This document shows, piece after piece, positions 6,662 through 14,437 of a stretch of DNA of 64,000 nt. Made by a program: the position numbers and the translations under genes. The DNA comes from a virus. The stretch covers positions 1,665 to 65,664 of the IMG/VR virus record IMGVR_UViG_3300028840_004475; one strand, written 5' to 3'. Each line of letters opens with the position of its first letter. Within the stretch, counting starts at the first letter, position 1. The notes under the pieces are model-generated. The model searched no databases and was not told the origin of the DNA. It saw nothing but the letters and a program-made list of their open reading frames with translations.

Positions 6662-6962
6662 CGCCCTGTGAGCGCCACCGCCACCAGCTGGTGCCCACCG
6701 GGCCCAGGGAGCGCGCCGCGGCCAGCAGGAGGCAGCCTCGAGCCCCTGAGCACCTATCTGGTACCTACTCACACCTATCTGTGCACAGCTGTGCACACCA
6801 GCACCAACCTGATCTGCCTAGATCTCACCTATCTTTGCCAATATTTGCATAGACTTACCTTTTTTACCACAACATCAGGCCTGGATGTGCGATACTGACC
6901 TCAAGCAGAGATCTCTCAACCGGCAGTCAAATAGACGTAAGCCCGCAATATCAGGAGAGAAC
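6662..6962. promoter_or_regulatory. Intergenic control region upstream of the SNF2-family gene
   Basis: About 300 nt without a convincing gene. It holds three CACCTAT words, a GGTACCTA, an 18-bp perfect palindrome (6780 to 6797), an AT-rich stretch near 6850, and GCGATACTGA at 6889 (CGATACT also precedes the genes at 2042 and 11639). The ribosome site CAGGAGAGAAC is at 6951. This looks like a regulated promoter. Confidence 0.55.
6780..6797. promoter_or_regulatory. 18-bp perfect palindrome TGTGCACAGCTGTGCACA
   Basis: A perfect dyad with no spacer and no T run. It is a likely binding site for a dimeric DNA-binding protein. GTGCAC also recurs in the control region at about 1270 and 1969 and next to the hairpin at 19445. 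Confidence 0.55.
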
Positions 6963-9449
6963 ATGTCAGACCAGATCACCCCCACCGAGAACCCCAACGC
7001 TGACAACCTGCAGCTGGCCGCCGAGGACAGGGTCCTGGGCTGGTGCTGCATCTGCGGCCGTGAGCTGACCCGCACCGAGAGCGCCGAGCGCATGATGGGG
7101 CCCGAGTGCTCCAGCCAGGGCTACCGGTTCGACGAGGTCACCGTGGCCCCCGACCCGGCCGCCTTCGCCGCCGCCCTCGAGCGCGCCGGCCTCACCATCA
7201 GCCTCGAGCAGGGGCTGAACATCGCCAGCAACAAGATCCTGCGCGCCCTCACCGCCTACCCCGGCCTGCCGGCCGAGCGCGCCACCGCCGCCTGCGACGC
7301 CCTGCGCGCCCTGGGGTTCTACCACTCCGCGGCCCTCGTCGGTCACGCCCTCAAGGTGCCCGGCCACGACGAGGCGAACACCGACACCAAGGGCAGGCGC
7401 GTCGGTGCCATCAAGCTGGACGACGGGATCCTCAAGATCAAGATCACCCGCAAGCAGGCCGCAATCGACGCCGTCAAAGAGGCGGACGGCCGCCGCTGGC
7501 ACCCGCAGGCCAAGTTCTGGTCCGCCCCTGCCACGCCGGCCAACGCGCGCTGCTGGCTCGACGTCATGGCCACCTACTACCCCAGGGTCGACGTCGCCGA
7601 CGAGATCAAGGCGCTGGCCCAGCAGCCCGACCCGGCGCCGGCCGCCAAGCCTGAGCCCAAGCCCGAGCCCTCACGGGGCCTCGTCGCCACCGTCAAGCTC
7701 GACGGGCAGCGGGTCGCGATCAACTGCCCGCACCCGAGTGCCACCTTCGTCGGCATGATCAAGGCGATCAACTACAAGCTGCGGTCCTACGACCCGCCGA
7801 CCACCACCTGGCACGTCGCCCTGTCCTGCGTCGAGCAGGCCATCGTCGCCGTGGCCGAGGCTGCCACCACCGCCAAGCACCCCTGGACCGTCGAGGTGGA
7901 CCCGCAGCTGCAGGCCGCCATCGAGGCCAAGGCCAAGCGCGACGCCGAGGCCGCCGAGCTGGCCACCGCCACCGGCAGCGACGAGACGATCACGCTGCCC
8001 GGCGGCACCCTCTACCCCTTCCAGGTGGCCGGCGTGCACTGGCTGGAGCTGCAGGGCAGCGGCATCATCGGCGACGACATGGGCCTGGGCAAGACCATGC
8101 AGGCCCTGGCCTACATCGCCCGCAGCGCCGACCGTCGCCCCGCCATCGTGGTCTGCCCCGCCAGCGTCAAGGCGAACTGGTGCCGCAAGTACCGCGAGTG
8201 GTGCGACCCGAGCGGCGAGACCCGCGTCGAGCTAGTGAAGGGCAACAAGCTCTACCCCGTCGACGTCACCGGCCGCAAGCTCAAGCCCAACGGCAAGGTC
8301 GCTGACATGACCGCCGACAGCCGGCCCGACCTCCTGGTGGTCAACTACGACCTGCTGCGCCGCCACCAGGCCGCCCTCACCACCGCTGGCTTCCGCACGA
8401 TCATCCTCGACGAGGCGCACTACATCAAAGAGAGCCGCAGCGGGCGCAGCAAGGCCGCCGCCGCCATCTGCGCCGAGATCGAGCACAAGGTGCTGCTGAC
8501 CGGTACGCCCATGCTCAACCGGCCCCGCGAGTTGTGGCACCTGCTGCACGTCGTCGATCCGCAGACCTGGTCCTCGTTCATGAACTACGCCATGGACTTT
8601 TGCGACCCCCAGCGTAAGCACGTCGGGCGTGGCCGCTACGCCTGGGACTTCTCCGGCAACAGCAACCTCGACGAGCTGCACCGGCAGATCATCGGCCACT
8701 ACATGGTGCGCCGCCGCAAGATCGACGTCCTCAAGGATCTGCCTGCCAAGCGCCGCTGGGTCACCGAGCTGGACGTCGAGGACAAGGCCCGCGCCGAGTA
8801 CGACGCCGCCGCCCGCAGCTTCAAGGACTGGGCGCAGTCCAAGGGCTCCGACGTCCTGGCCAAGCACCTGCGCGCCGAGGCCATCACGCGCCTGACCGGG
8901 CTGCGCCAGCTGGCCCTCCACGCCAAGCTGGCCATGGCCGTCGAGCACGTCACCAGCTGGCTCGAGAGCACCGGCGAGCAGTGCATCGTCTGGGCCCACC
9001 ACCAGGCGGCCCTGGATGGCCTGCAGGGCGCCATCGAGGAAGCGGGGTACCCCACGGTGCGGATCGACGGTGGAACGCCAGCACAGAGCCGCCAGGACGC
9101 TGTGGACAGCATGCGCAGCGGCGAGGCCAGGGTCCTGGTCGCCAGCATCCTCGCAGCCGGCGCCGGCATCGACGGCCTGCAGGAGCGCTGCAGCCACGCC
9201 GTCTACGTCGAGCGCACCTGGCGCCCGGCCGACCACAGCCAGAGCGAGGACAGGCTGCACCGCATCGGCCAGGAGCGGCCGGTGTCGGTCGAGTACCTGG
9301 ACATGGCCCGCAGCATCGATACCTACCTGGCCGACATGGTCGACGCCAAGCTCAGGGTGATCGACGCAGCGATCGACGGGCTCGGAGTCGAGGCCAGCAA
9401 CGAGACCGTGGAGCGTGGGGTCCTCGAGGCCCTGCTCGACGACCAGTAG
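6963..9449 (+). CDS. SNF2-family helicase with HARP-like repeats and zinc motif
   Basis: An 828-residue superfamily 2 ATPase. Residues ~28 to 49 hold C-x-C-G-R-x-L-T ... G-P-E-C, a zinc motif of the DUF6011 type. Residues ~150 to 207 and ~239 to 300 look like two HARP-like repeats (R-R-W-x-P-x-x-K-x-W-x-x-P in the first), as in SMARCAL1-type annealing helicases. The SNF2 core follows: DDMGLGKT (Walker A, ~371), LDEAH (~483), LLTGTP, then the C-terminal helicase domain with motif VI HRIGQERP (~765). Expected role: ATP-driven remodelling or annealing of forked DNA. ATG 6963 is chosen for CAGGAGAGAAC; an in-frame GTG or ATG upstream lies in the promoter region. Confidence 0.93.
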   Translation: MSDQITPTENPNADNLQLAAEDRVLGWCCICGRELTRTESAERMMGPECSSQGYRFDEVTVAPDPAAFAAALERAGLTISLEQGLNIASNKILRALTAYPGLPAERATAACDALRALGFYHSAALVGHALKVPGHDEANTDTKGRRVGAIKLDDGILKIKITRKQAAIDAVKEADGRRWHPQAKFWSAPATPANARCWLDVMATYYPRVDVADEIKALAQQPDPAPAAKPEPKPEPSRGLVATVKLDGQRVAINCPHPSATFVGMIKAINYKLRSYDPPTTTWHVALSCVEQAIVAVAEAATTAKHPWTVEVDPQLQAAIEAKAKRDAEAAELATATGSDETITLPGGTLYPFQVAGVHWLELQGSGIIGDDMGLGKTMQALAYIARSADRRPAIVVCPASVKANWCRKYREWCDPSGETRVELVKGNKLYPVDVTGRKLKPNGKVADMTADSRPDLLVVNYDLLRRHQAALTTAGFRTIILDEAHYIKESRSGRSKAAAAICAEIEHKVLLTGTPMLNRPRELWHLLHVVDPQTWSSFMNYAMDFCDPQRKHVGRGRYAWDFSGNSNLDELHRQIIGHYMVRRRKIDVLKDLPAKRRWVTELDVEDKARAEYDAAARSFKDWAQSKGSDVLAKHLRAEAITRLTGLRQLALHAKLAMAVEHVTSWLESTGEQCIVWAHHQAALDGLQGAIEEAGYPTVRIDGGTPAQSRQDAVDSMRSGEARVLVASILAAGAGIDGLQERCSHAVYVERTWRPADHSQSEDRLHRIGQERPVSVEYLDMARSIDTYLADMVDAKLRVIDAAIDGLGVEASNETVERGVLEALLDDQ

Positions 9450-9457
9450 CTGGGGTG

Positions 9458-9485
9458 AGGGGTGGCTCCTAACGGGGCCACCCCT
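9458..9485 (+). terminator. Hairpin after the SNF2 gene, fused to a leader element
   Basis: AGGGGTGGC (9458 to 9466) pairs perfectly with GCCACCCCT (9477 to 9485) around a 10-nt loop. Only TT follows, so it is a weak terminator at best. It shares its right arm with leader element copy 8, which suggests that an attenuator or RNA-protection role is equally possible. Confidence 0.5.
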
Positions 9486-9494
9486 TGACTCTCA
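9474..9494 (+). repeat. Leader element copy 8 (GGGGCC...GACTCTCA)
   Basis: A full element lies 56 nt before the ATG at 9550. It is followed by AAAGGA, not by the gene's actual ribosome site (AAAGGGGAAAAC at 9538). Here the two leader styles occur in series. Confidence 0.65.
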
Positions 9495-9549
9495 AAGGAT
9501 TATCAGAAAACGCAAGCCGCAGCCGTCTTCAGAAGCAAAGGGGAAAACG

Positions 9550-10080
9550 ATGGTCAAGCTCACCAAGAAAGAGATCGAGATCGCCAACGCCACCAGCCGC
9601 AGCGGCGGCGCAGTCGGCGCCAAGGCGCTGGTGCCCAAGCTGGTGCGCGACATGCTGCGCATGGAACCCGGCCGCACGCGCAAGAAGATCCTGGACTACG
9701 GCGCGGGCAAGCATGCGACCCACGCTGGCATGCTGCGCTGGGACGAAGGCCTGCACGTCACGGCCTACGAGATGGGCGCCAACTTCGATCCCGAGCGCCA
9801 CGACGCAGACGCACTGAAGCGCACATACGACGTTGTGTACGCCAGCAACGTGCTCAACACGCTGGCCAGCCGGCGCGCGATCACTGGCACGATCACAGAG
9901 ATCAGGGCTGCCGTCGATGGCGTCGTGTGGGCGTTCGCCGTCGTCAACTACCCCGACGAGCCGCGCAAGTGCGATATCACCACCGACGAGATGCGCCGCA
10001 TGCTGGAGCGCCGCTTCCGCAAGGTCGAGCGATCGAAGATCAGCCCCGCCAACCGCCCCGTGTGGGTCTGCTGGCCGTAG
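9550..10080 (+). CDS. Class I SAM-dependent methyltransferase-like protein, 176 aa
   Basis: Residues 48 to 54 (LDYGAGK) form the glycine-rich motif I. Glu74 is at the end of the next strand. Residues 94 to 103 (DVVYASNVLN) fit motif IV/V of a Rossmann-fold methyltransferase. A DNA-type N/D-P-P-Y/F motif is absent, so the substrate is not evident (small molecule, protein or RNA are possible). The start is ATG 9550 with AAAGGGGAAAAC. The next gene begins 8 nt after the stop with a good GGAGGGG site, so the two are likely co-expressed. Confidence 0.8.
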   Translation: MVKLTKKEIEIANATSRSGGAVGAKALVPKLVRDMLRMEPGRTRKKILDYGAGKHATHAGMLRWDEGLHVTAYEMGANFDPERHDADALKRTYDVVYASNVLNTLASRRAITGTITEIRAAVDGVVWAFAVVNYPDEPRKCDITTDEMRRMLERRFRKVERSKISPANRPVWVCWP

Positions 10081-10088
10081 GAGGGGAC

Positions 10089-11270
10089 ATGCTGGACCGC
10101 GAGTACAGGTGGAAGGACGACGGAGTCGTTGACTGCACGCGCGACGAGTGGATCCACACGTGGACGATTGACTCCTACCTGATGCACCTCGGCGTGGCGA
10201 GGACGCTGTCAAAGGATTCAAAGTACGAAGCGATCCACAAGGACGCACAGCGCATCTACCCGCAGATCGCAGCGGCACGTGTCTATGAATTCGACCCCGA
10301 CGTGGTCTCGGACATCTTCTGCTCTATCGTCGACACTGACTGGCCAACGCACGACTGGAGCGAGCTGCCATTCGAGGCCATGTATATCGGCCTCGGTCCT
10401 GGCATCTACGTGAATGACGAGACGCTGCAGACCATGATCGACATGGTGGAGAACTGGGACAACGATCTGGTCTCGAATAGAGGGCTGGAAATTGCACAGA
10501 TCGCAAAGAAGATTGCAGACGAGGGACACAGGATCGTAACGAGCGGCTACCTGGTGACGTCGAGCGACATACTCAGGCTGATGGTGGTCGTCGACGAGTC
10601 AACAGAGGGTATGTGGAGCCTAGTCTCATCGTTCTGGCTGCCCGTCAGACTGCGCGGTCAGTGGGTCACCGGACAGACCGACGACATGCACAGCGAAGCA
10701 CACGTGATCGCCTACCTGGTCAGGATGCTCGAGGACGTGCGCTCCGTCGTCACTCGCCGCAACGGCCTCGCACACAAGCACGACTGGGCCAAGCGTGTGA
10801 AGGCGGTCAATGGTTCGCCGCAGCTGCGCAAGCGCCCGCCGCAGTACTACCAGGTGCGCCTGCAGCCACAGACAGTGCCCGACGTTGACGACGAGGAGCG
10901 CTGCGGTGTGCGCCAGCGCGCCGAGTACAGTCACCGCTTCGACCGCGAGTCACACTACCGACACAAGATTCGACGCGGCAAGTTGCCACTCGATGAGAAG
11001 ACAACGCGCGAGCTACAGCGCGTGACGAAGCGCGGCAACCAGTACCAGATCTGGACTACCACCGCACCGCCGGCCTGGGTCGAGGACCTACTGCACCAAC
11101 GGCGCATGTCGCGCAAAGAACCGGACGAATGGATCGCTGTCATGCGGTGGCGTGTGCCGCACACGATCATCGGACCAGAGGACAAGCCGTATGTGCCGGC
11201 ATCACGCAAGCTGGAGCTGCACGGCAAACGACAAGAAATGTCGCTTTTTGATGAGAAACTGACGGCATGA
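10089..11270 (+). CDS. Hypothetical protein, 393 aa
   Basis: Not recognised. The start at 10089 has AGGAGGGGAC upstream. The first ~220 residues are mixed alpha/beta, acidic and rich in Asp, Trp and Ile. From about residue 235 the chain becomes strongly basic (Arg, His, Lys), ending with a RWRVPH ... GPEDKPYVP segment. The acidic-then-basic layout suggests an N-terminal domain plus a nucleic-acid-binding C-terminus. Its close coupling to the methyltransferase-like gene suggests a shared task. No signal peptide or membrane segment. Confidence 0.8.
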   Translation: MLDREYRWKDDGVVDCTRDEWIHTWTIDSYLMHLGVARTLSKDSKYEAIHKDAQRIYPQIAAARVYEFDPDVVSDIFCSIVDTDWPTHDWSELPFEAMYIGLGPGIYVNDETLQTMIDMVENWDNDLVSNRGLEIAQIAKKIADEGHRIVTSGYLVTSSDILRLMVVVDESTEGMWSLVSSFWLPVRLRGQWVTGQTDDMHSEAHVIAYLVRMLEDVRSVVTRRNGLAHKHDWAKRVKAVNGSPQLRKRPPQYYQVRLQPQTVPDVDDEERCGVRQRAEYSHRFDRESHYRHKIRRGKLPLDEKTTRELQRVTKRGNQYQIWTTTAPPAWVEDLLHQRRMSRKEPDEWIAVMRWRVPHTIIGPEDKPYVPASRKLELHGKRQEMSLFDEKLTA

Positions 11271-11638
11271 GCTACCACCCGCCAGAGGCCCTGGGAGCCC
11301 TTCTGTTGGTCACCTCGAGCCCCCTGCCTATAGGTACGGATAGGCAAGAGATAGGCAAGCAGACGGCCTCCTGGAGCCCCTGGCGCGGTATCCTGCAGAC
11401 CACCCTTGGATCTGCTTCAATGAACGAGAATGTGCCAACGATCACAAAAGGTTACAGCAGCAGTGCGTTACCGCAGCCAGGGCGCTGTAAGATCACCAGC
11501 AGCTGCCAGTGCCTGCCTGATCGATCAGGGTCTAAGACCGTGGAATTGCTTGGAGAAAAAATATCTCGTAGACTTTTTGTCAGAAATTGCCGATACTAGG
11601 CGTCGTTAGGTTAGACGCGAAACAAAGGGGAGAACAAG
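11271..11638. promoter_or_regulatory. Intergenic control region with ATAGGCA/ATAGGTA words
   Basis: About 370 nt with no convincing gene (a 110-codon frame here has no ribosome site and unlikely composition). CTATAGGTACGGATAGGCAA with a further ATAGGCAA lies at 11328 to 11359. A sigma-70-like promoter (11569 to 11597) and AAAGGGGAGAAC precede the ATG at 11639. Confidence 0.55.
11569..11597 (+). promoter_or_regulatory. Putative promoter for the gene at 11639
   Basis: TAGACT (-35-like, 11569) and GATACT (-10-like, 11592) are separated by exactly 17 nt. The -10 lies in CCGATACTAGG, a core shared with other promoter regions of this arm. Confidence 0.5.
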
Positions 11639-12145
11639 ATGAACGCCAAGCCGCAAGAGACCGTCGCCGTTTCCAAGGCCGTCACCACCAAGATCGTCAA
11701 GGCTGCCCGCGAGCAGCTGACCCCGGGCGAGTACCCGGTCGACGTGGCCGTGCAGGTCACTGGTCTGCTCAAGGTGGCCGAGGACACCGAGAAGAAGCCG
11801 ACCAGCAACGTCCTCACCAAGGCGTTCCTGGCGCTCGTCCTCAAGTACGCCGGCTGCACCCGCGAGCAGGCCATGGCCGTGATCGAGCAGGCCGCGGCCG
11901 AGGTGCTGGTGGACTGGACCGGCAGCGACGCCGACAAGGAGATCGCCGCCGGTGCCCGCGAGCAGCTGATCGAGGATCTCGGCCTCGACAAGGCCCTGGC
12001 CGCCGTCGACGAGAAGATCGACGCGCTGCCCAGGGTCCCGGTCAAGGGCCGCTGCACCTTCAAGGGCAACACGCACCTGCTGCTGCCCACCACCACCGAG
12101 CAGGACGCCGAGGACATCCTCCAGGCGACCGGCACCGAGGGCTAG
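11639..12145 (+). CDS. Hypothetical protein, 168 aa
   Basis: Unrecognised, soluble, Ala/Glu/Lys/Val-rich helical protein with no Trp cluster. A single Cys pair is spread apart (CTREQ around residue 75 and C near 138). It is preceded by a plausible promoter and an ideal AAAGGGGAGAAC site, and its codon use is strongly GC-ending, suggesting high expression. It is the first gene of a run of small genes to 14.06 kb. Confidence 0.82.
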   Translation: MNAKPQETVAVSKAVTTKIVKAAREQLTPGEYPVDVAVQVTGLLKVAEDTEKKPTSNVLTKAFLALVLKYAGCTREQAMAVIEQAAAEVLVDWTGSDADKEIAAGAREQLIEDLGLDKALAAVDEKIDALPRVPVKGRCTFKGNTHLLLPTTTEQDAEDILQATGTEG

Positions 12146-12148
12146 CAG

Positions 12149-12352
12149 ATGGAGAGCCACATCAGACTTCTCGCCCAAGGTGTCGCCGAGCTGGTCTTCT
12201 CGCCCGACTACTACGGCGGCCCGTGGTGTGTCAGCTGGCGCAACGGCCAGAAGAACTGCAGCAGCTACGGCTGCGCCGTGGCATGGGTCAAGTACCTGCG
12301 CCGCAATTTTGTCGATGGCTGGACTGCGACCGTGGGGAAGGTGATGCCATGA
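12149..12352 (+). CDS. Hypothetical protein, 67 aa
   Basis: Small protein of unknown function, rich in Trp, Tyr and Cys (CVSWRNG, NCSSYGC), which suggests a compact beta-hairpin domain with paired cysteines. The start is ATG 12149. It overlaps the next gene by 4 nt (ATGA). Confidence 0.7.
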   Translation: MESHIRLLAQGVAELVFSPDYYGGPWCVSWRNGQKNCSSYGCAVAWVKYLRRNFVDGWTATVGKVMP

Positions 12353-12546
12353 AGGTGAGGACACAACGCAAGCTCACCGGCAGCTACACTGGCTCCATCA
12401 CCTGTCTGTGGTCCTCTGTCAACCAGGCGTGGCTGGTCCTGTTTGGACCTGGGCGCATCGACGAGAAGACGCTGCTGCGGATCATCAGCGACCGGGCCGA
12501 GTGCGCTGACTATCTGTTCAACGAGCTGAATGTGGAGAGGCTGTGA
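12349..12546 (+). CDS. Hypothetical protein, 65 aa
   Basis: Start ATG 12349 overlaps the previous stop. A short N-terminal beta-like half (SYTGSITCLWSS ... WLVLFGPG) is followed by one helix. Size and layout resemble its upstream neighbour, perhaps the same small fold. The stop overlaps the next ATG (TGATG at 12544), so translational coupling is likely. Function unknown. Confidence 0.7.
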   Translation: MKVRTQRKLTGSYTGSITCLWSSVNQAWLVLFGPGRIDEKTLLRIISDRAECADYLFNELNVERL

Positions 12547-12887
12547 TGCCAGAGATCAGAGACAAGTCACTGCTGCACGGCAGTCACACTTTCGACGACG
12601 GACAGAGTGCGATCAGGACGCCACTGCACACCGAGCGCTTCGTCACCGTGTACACCTGCGAGTGCGGCGCCGAGTACTTCTCCTCTGTCGCCGCTCCCGG
12701 TGTCCTCTTCTGTGACGACGAGGTACTGACAGAATGCGAAGCCAACCCAGAAGAAACGACCGACGCAGACTTTCTGCGTGAGGTGGCAGAGAACCTGCGC
12801 AACGTCGCACCGTGCGACAGCAACATGGACGGCTACCATACCGACCGCCTGCAGGAGATTGCAGGCAAGCTGGACAGGGTGAAGTAA
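12546..12887 (+). CDS. Hypothetical protein with short Cys motif, 113 aa
   Basis: ATG 12546 overlaps the previous TGA; an in-frame GTG is at 12543. Residues ~37 to 60 contain C-x-C ... C ... C (YTCECGAEYF), a possible metal site. The rest is acidic. The final 30 residues form a helix. No family is recognised. The TAATG junction at 12885 couples it to the next gene. Confidence 0.72.
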   Translation: MPEIRDKSLLHGSHTFDDGQSAIRTPLHTERFVTVYTCECGAEYFSSVAAPGVLFCDDEVLTECEANPEETTDADFLREVAENLRNVAPCDSNMDGYHTDRLQEIAGKLDRVK

Positions 12888-13381
12888 TGAAACGCTGCCC
12901 GATCTGTGGTGCTGTCCTGACCCCAGAAGAAATGCTGACACCGTACTGCGGCACTATCTGCAAGGCCTGTGACGCCATACCAGAGACACACCTGAACGCA
13001 CGCTACCCAGTGTGGTACGAAGCGCTGCCATCCCTTGGTCAGTGCTTCGTTGCCTGCAGCCGCACGTCTCGAACCAGGCTCGGTACACAGCTGGGCACCG
13101 TACAGCATGAGGACGGAGCGCGTTGGATCATCGATGAGAACAACGGCATGTTATATCTCGTCGACCACCACGAACATCAAACGCACAGGCTGTCACACGA
13201 GCCAAAGCAGGCCGCTGTCATGGCATGGATGCAGCTGCAGCGCACCCACGGACTCGAGCACTGCTGGTGCTGCCACGAGTGGCGCCCAGGCTGCGTCGAA
13301 GTCATGGACTGTGACAAGGACACTGGCATGCGTGCATGTCCGACATGCCACGACCGCAAGCTCAAAACCGGACACTGGTAG
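12887..13381 (+). CDS. Zinc-ribbon protein, 164 aa, two Cys clusters
   Basis: Residues 4 to 29 form an N-terminal CPICG ... C-x-x-x-C-x-x-C ribbon. Near the C-terminus CWCCHEW ... CPTCHDRK gives a second ribbon. The middle third is alpha/beta with many His and Gln. Paired ribbons around a small core are common in phage regulators and nuclease accessory proteins, but no specific family is recognised. ATG 12887 overlaps the previous stop (TAATG). Confidence 0.75.
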   Translation: MKRCPICGAVLTPEEMLTPYCGTICKACDAIPETHLNARYPVWYEALPSLGQCFVACSRTSRTRLGTQLGTVQHEDGARWIIDENNGMLYLVDHHEHQTHRLSHEPKQAAVMAWMQLQRTHGLEHCWCCHEWRPGCVEVMDCDKDTGMRACPTCHDRKLKTGHW

Positions 13382-13390
13382 GAGGTCGAC

Positions 13391-13720
13391 GTGAAACTCG
13401 AGCGCACCAAGACAGTCTCGACCAATGAAGAGAAAGACCTCGGCGAGGACGACAGCGGGCGTCCGATGGTCAGGCACATGACCTATCGACGCTGGACCTT
13501 TCAGTCCGATATCGACGTGCGCGCTGGTCTCGGGTACCGCAAGTGCGCCTGGGACAGTTGCCACTGGGTGATCGTCGAGGGCAGTGAACTGCACCTCGCA
13601 CTGCTCGAAGGTGTGTTCAGCTGGAACCGACACCCGGACGGTTACCGGCGCCTGCCGCACCACTGCATGGTCTACAGCGTCAGCGACGACGGACTCACGT
13701 TCGAGTTGAGGTGGAGGTAG
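13391..13720 (+). CDS. Hypothetical protein, 109 aa
   Basis: The GTG start at 13391 follows TAGGAGGTCGAC. The central part is rich in Trp, His and Cys (CAWDSCHW) and alternates strands. No known fold is recognised. Its end overlaps a repetitive GAGGTGGAGGTAGAGGTAGAG stretch that also serves as the ribosome site of the next gene. Confidence 0.7.
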   Translation: MKLERTKTVSTNEEKDLGEDDSGRPMVRHMTYRRWTFQSDIDVRAGLGYRKCAWDSCHWVIVEGSELHLALLEGVFSWNRHPDGYRRLPHHCMVYSVSDDGLTFELRWR

Positions 13721-13728
13721 AGGTAGAG

Positions 13729-14055
13729 ATGAACGACGACGAAACGATCTTTGTCAACAAGCATCCTGGCACCCTGGGCGACAGAGTGGACAACGTGTCC
13801 GATCATTTCGGACAACGCGGCACACTGCTGTACCACAGCGGCAAGCCAGACTGGGTGCGTCACCCCATCACCGGCGAACGTCTGCGCGTGACAAACCTGT
13901 GTGAGGCGTCCTGCACGTGCCCCGAGTGCAACACGGCAGGCCGCAAGCGGATCCTCGAGGCCCAGACCGACGACGGCCCGATCTACGCCATGGACTGCAG
14001 GGAGTGCCGCCAGTTCGTTTGGTACACGATCGCACCCGTAGGCAAGGATAGGTAA
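13729..14055 (+). CDS. Small zinc-ribbon-like protein, 108 aa
   Basis: The ATG at 13729 is chosen because GGTAGAG lies just before it; a GTG at 13711 is in frame. A C-terminal half with C-x-C-x-x-C ... C-x-x-C (SCTCPEC ... DCRECR) should bind one zinc. The N-terminal half has an H-P-I-T-G-E turn. Function unknown; probably a nucleic-acid- or protein-binding adaptor. Confidence 0.7.
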   Translation: MNDDETIFVNKHPGTLGDRVDNVSDHFGQRGTLLYHSGKPDWVRHPITGERLRVTNLCEASCTCPECNTAGRKRILEAQTDDGPIYAMDCRECRQFVWYTIAPVGKDR

Positions 14056-14158
14056 CGACGCAACGCATCATAAAGTTGCAAGACGGTGATATCGCTATGA
14101 AATAAAAAGGCACCAATAGGCAACAATATGCGATAATAGGTGTGAAAGGGGAGAACAC
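14056..14158 (+). promoter_or_regulatory. Promoter region of the GHKL/metalloprotease block
   Basis: An AT-rich 100-nt gap with AGGCACCAATAGGCAA, then GCGATAATAGG (GATAAT -10-like, 14132) 27 nt before the ATG at 14159, and AAAGGGGAGAAC as ribosome site. CGATAAT matches the CGATACT cores of other promoter regions in this arm. Confidence 0.5.
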
Positions 14159-14428
14159 ATGAACGACACCTACTACGCGCCCTCCATCACGATCACTCTC
14201 GAGCTGGAGGACGGCACCGAGCGCGACCTCGAGTGCGAGTACTACGTCGAGGAAGAGGATCCCAGCGTCGGCATCTTTGGCACCGACATCCTGGTCGAGA
14301 ACGTCTACTGGGACGACGACCGCGACGCCGAGGTGCCCGACGAGATCTTCCCCGGCCGCGAGAAGGAGATCACCGAGCTGGCCACCGAGGCCCTCAAGGA
14401 AGCAGCAGACGCAGCGATGGAGCCATAG
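14159..14428 (+). CDS. Acidic hypothetical protein, 89 aa
   Basis: Short, highly acidic protein (Glu/Asp throughout, especially EYYVEEEDP and WDDDRD) with an alternating N-terminal strand (SITITLELEDG) and a helical C-terminus. It is the first gene of the block with the two GHKL/metalloprotease proteins and is separated from the next start by 9 nt. It could be a small partner or inhibitor of the following enzyme, but nothing in the sequence proves that. Confidence 0.75.
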   Translation: MNDTYYAPSITITLELEDGTERDLECEYYVEEEDPSVGIFGTDILVENVYWDDDRDAEVPDEIFPGREKEITELATEALKEAADAAMEP

Positions 14429-14437
14429 GAGGTCGCC

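Noticed and set aside
7106-7758. Alternative frames inside the SNF2 gene
   Set aside because: High GC makes all frames open here; the sequences are Arg/Pro/Ser-rich and have no start signals.
11267-11599. 110-codon open frame after the gene at 10089
   Set aside because: It covers promoter-like and repeated regulatory words and lacks a ribosome site; composition is not protein-like.
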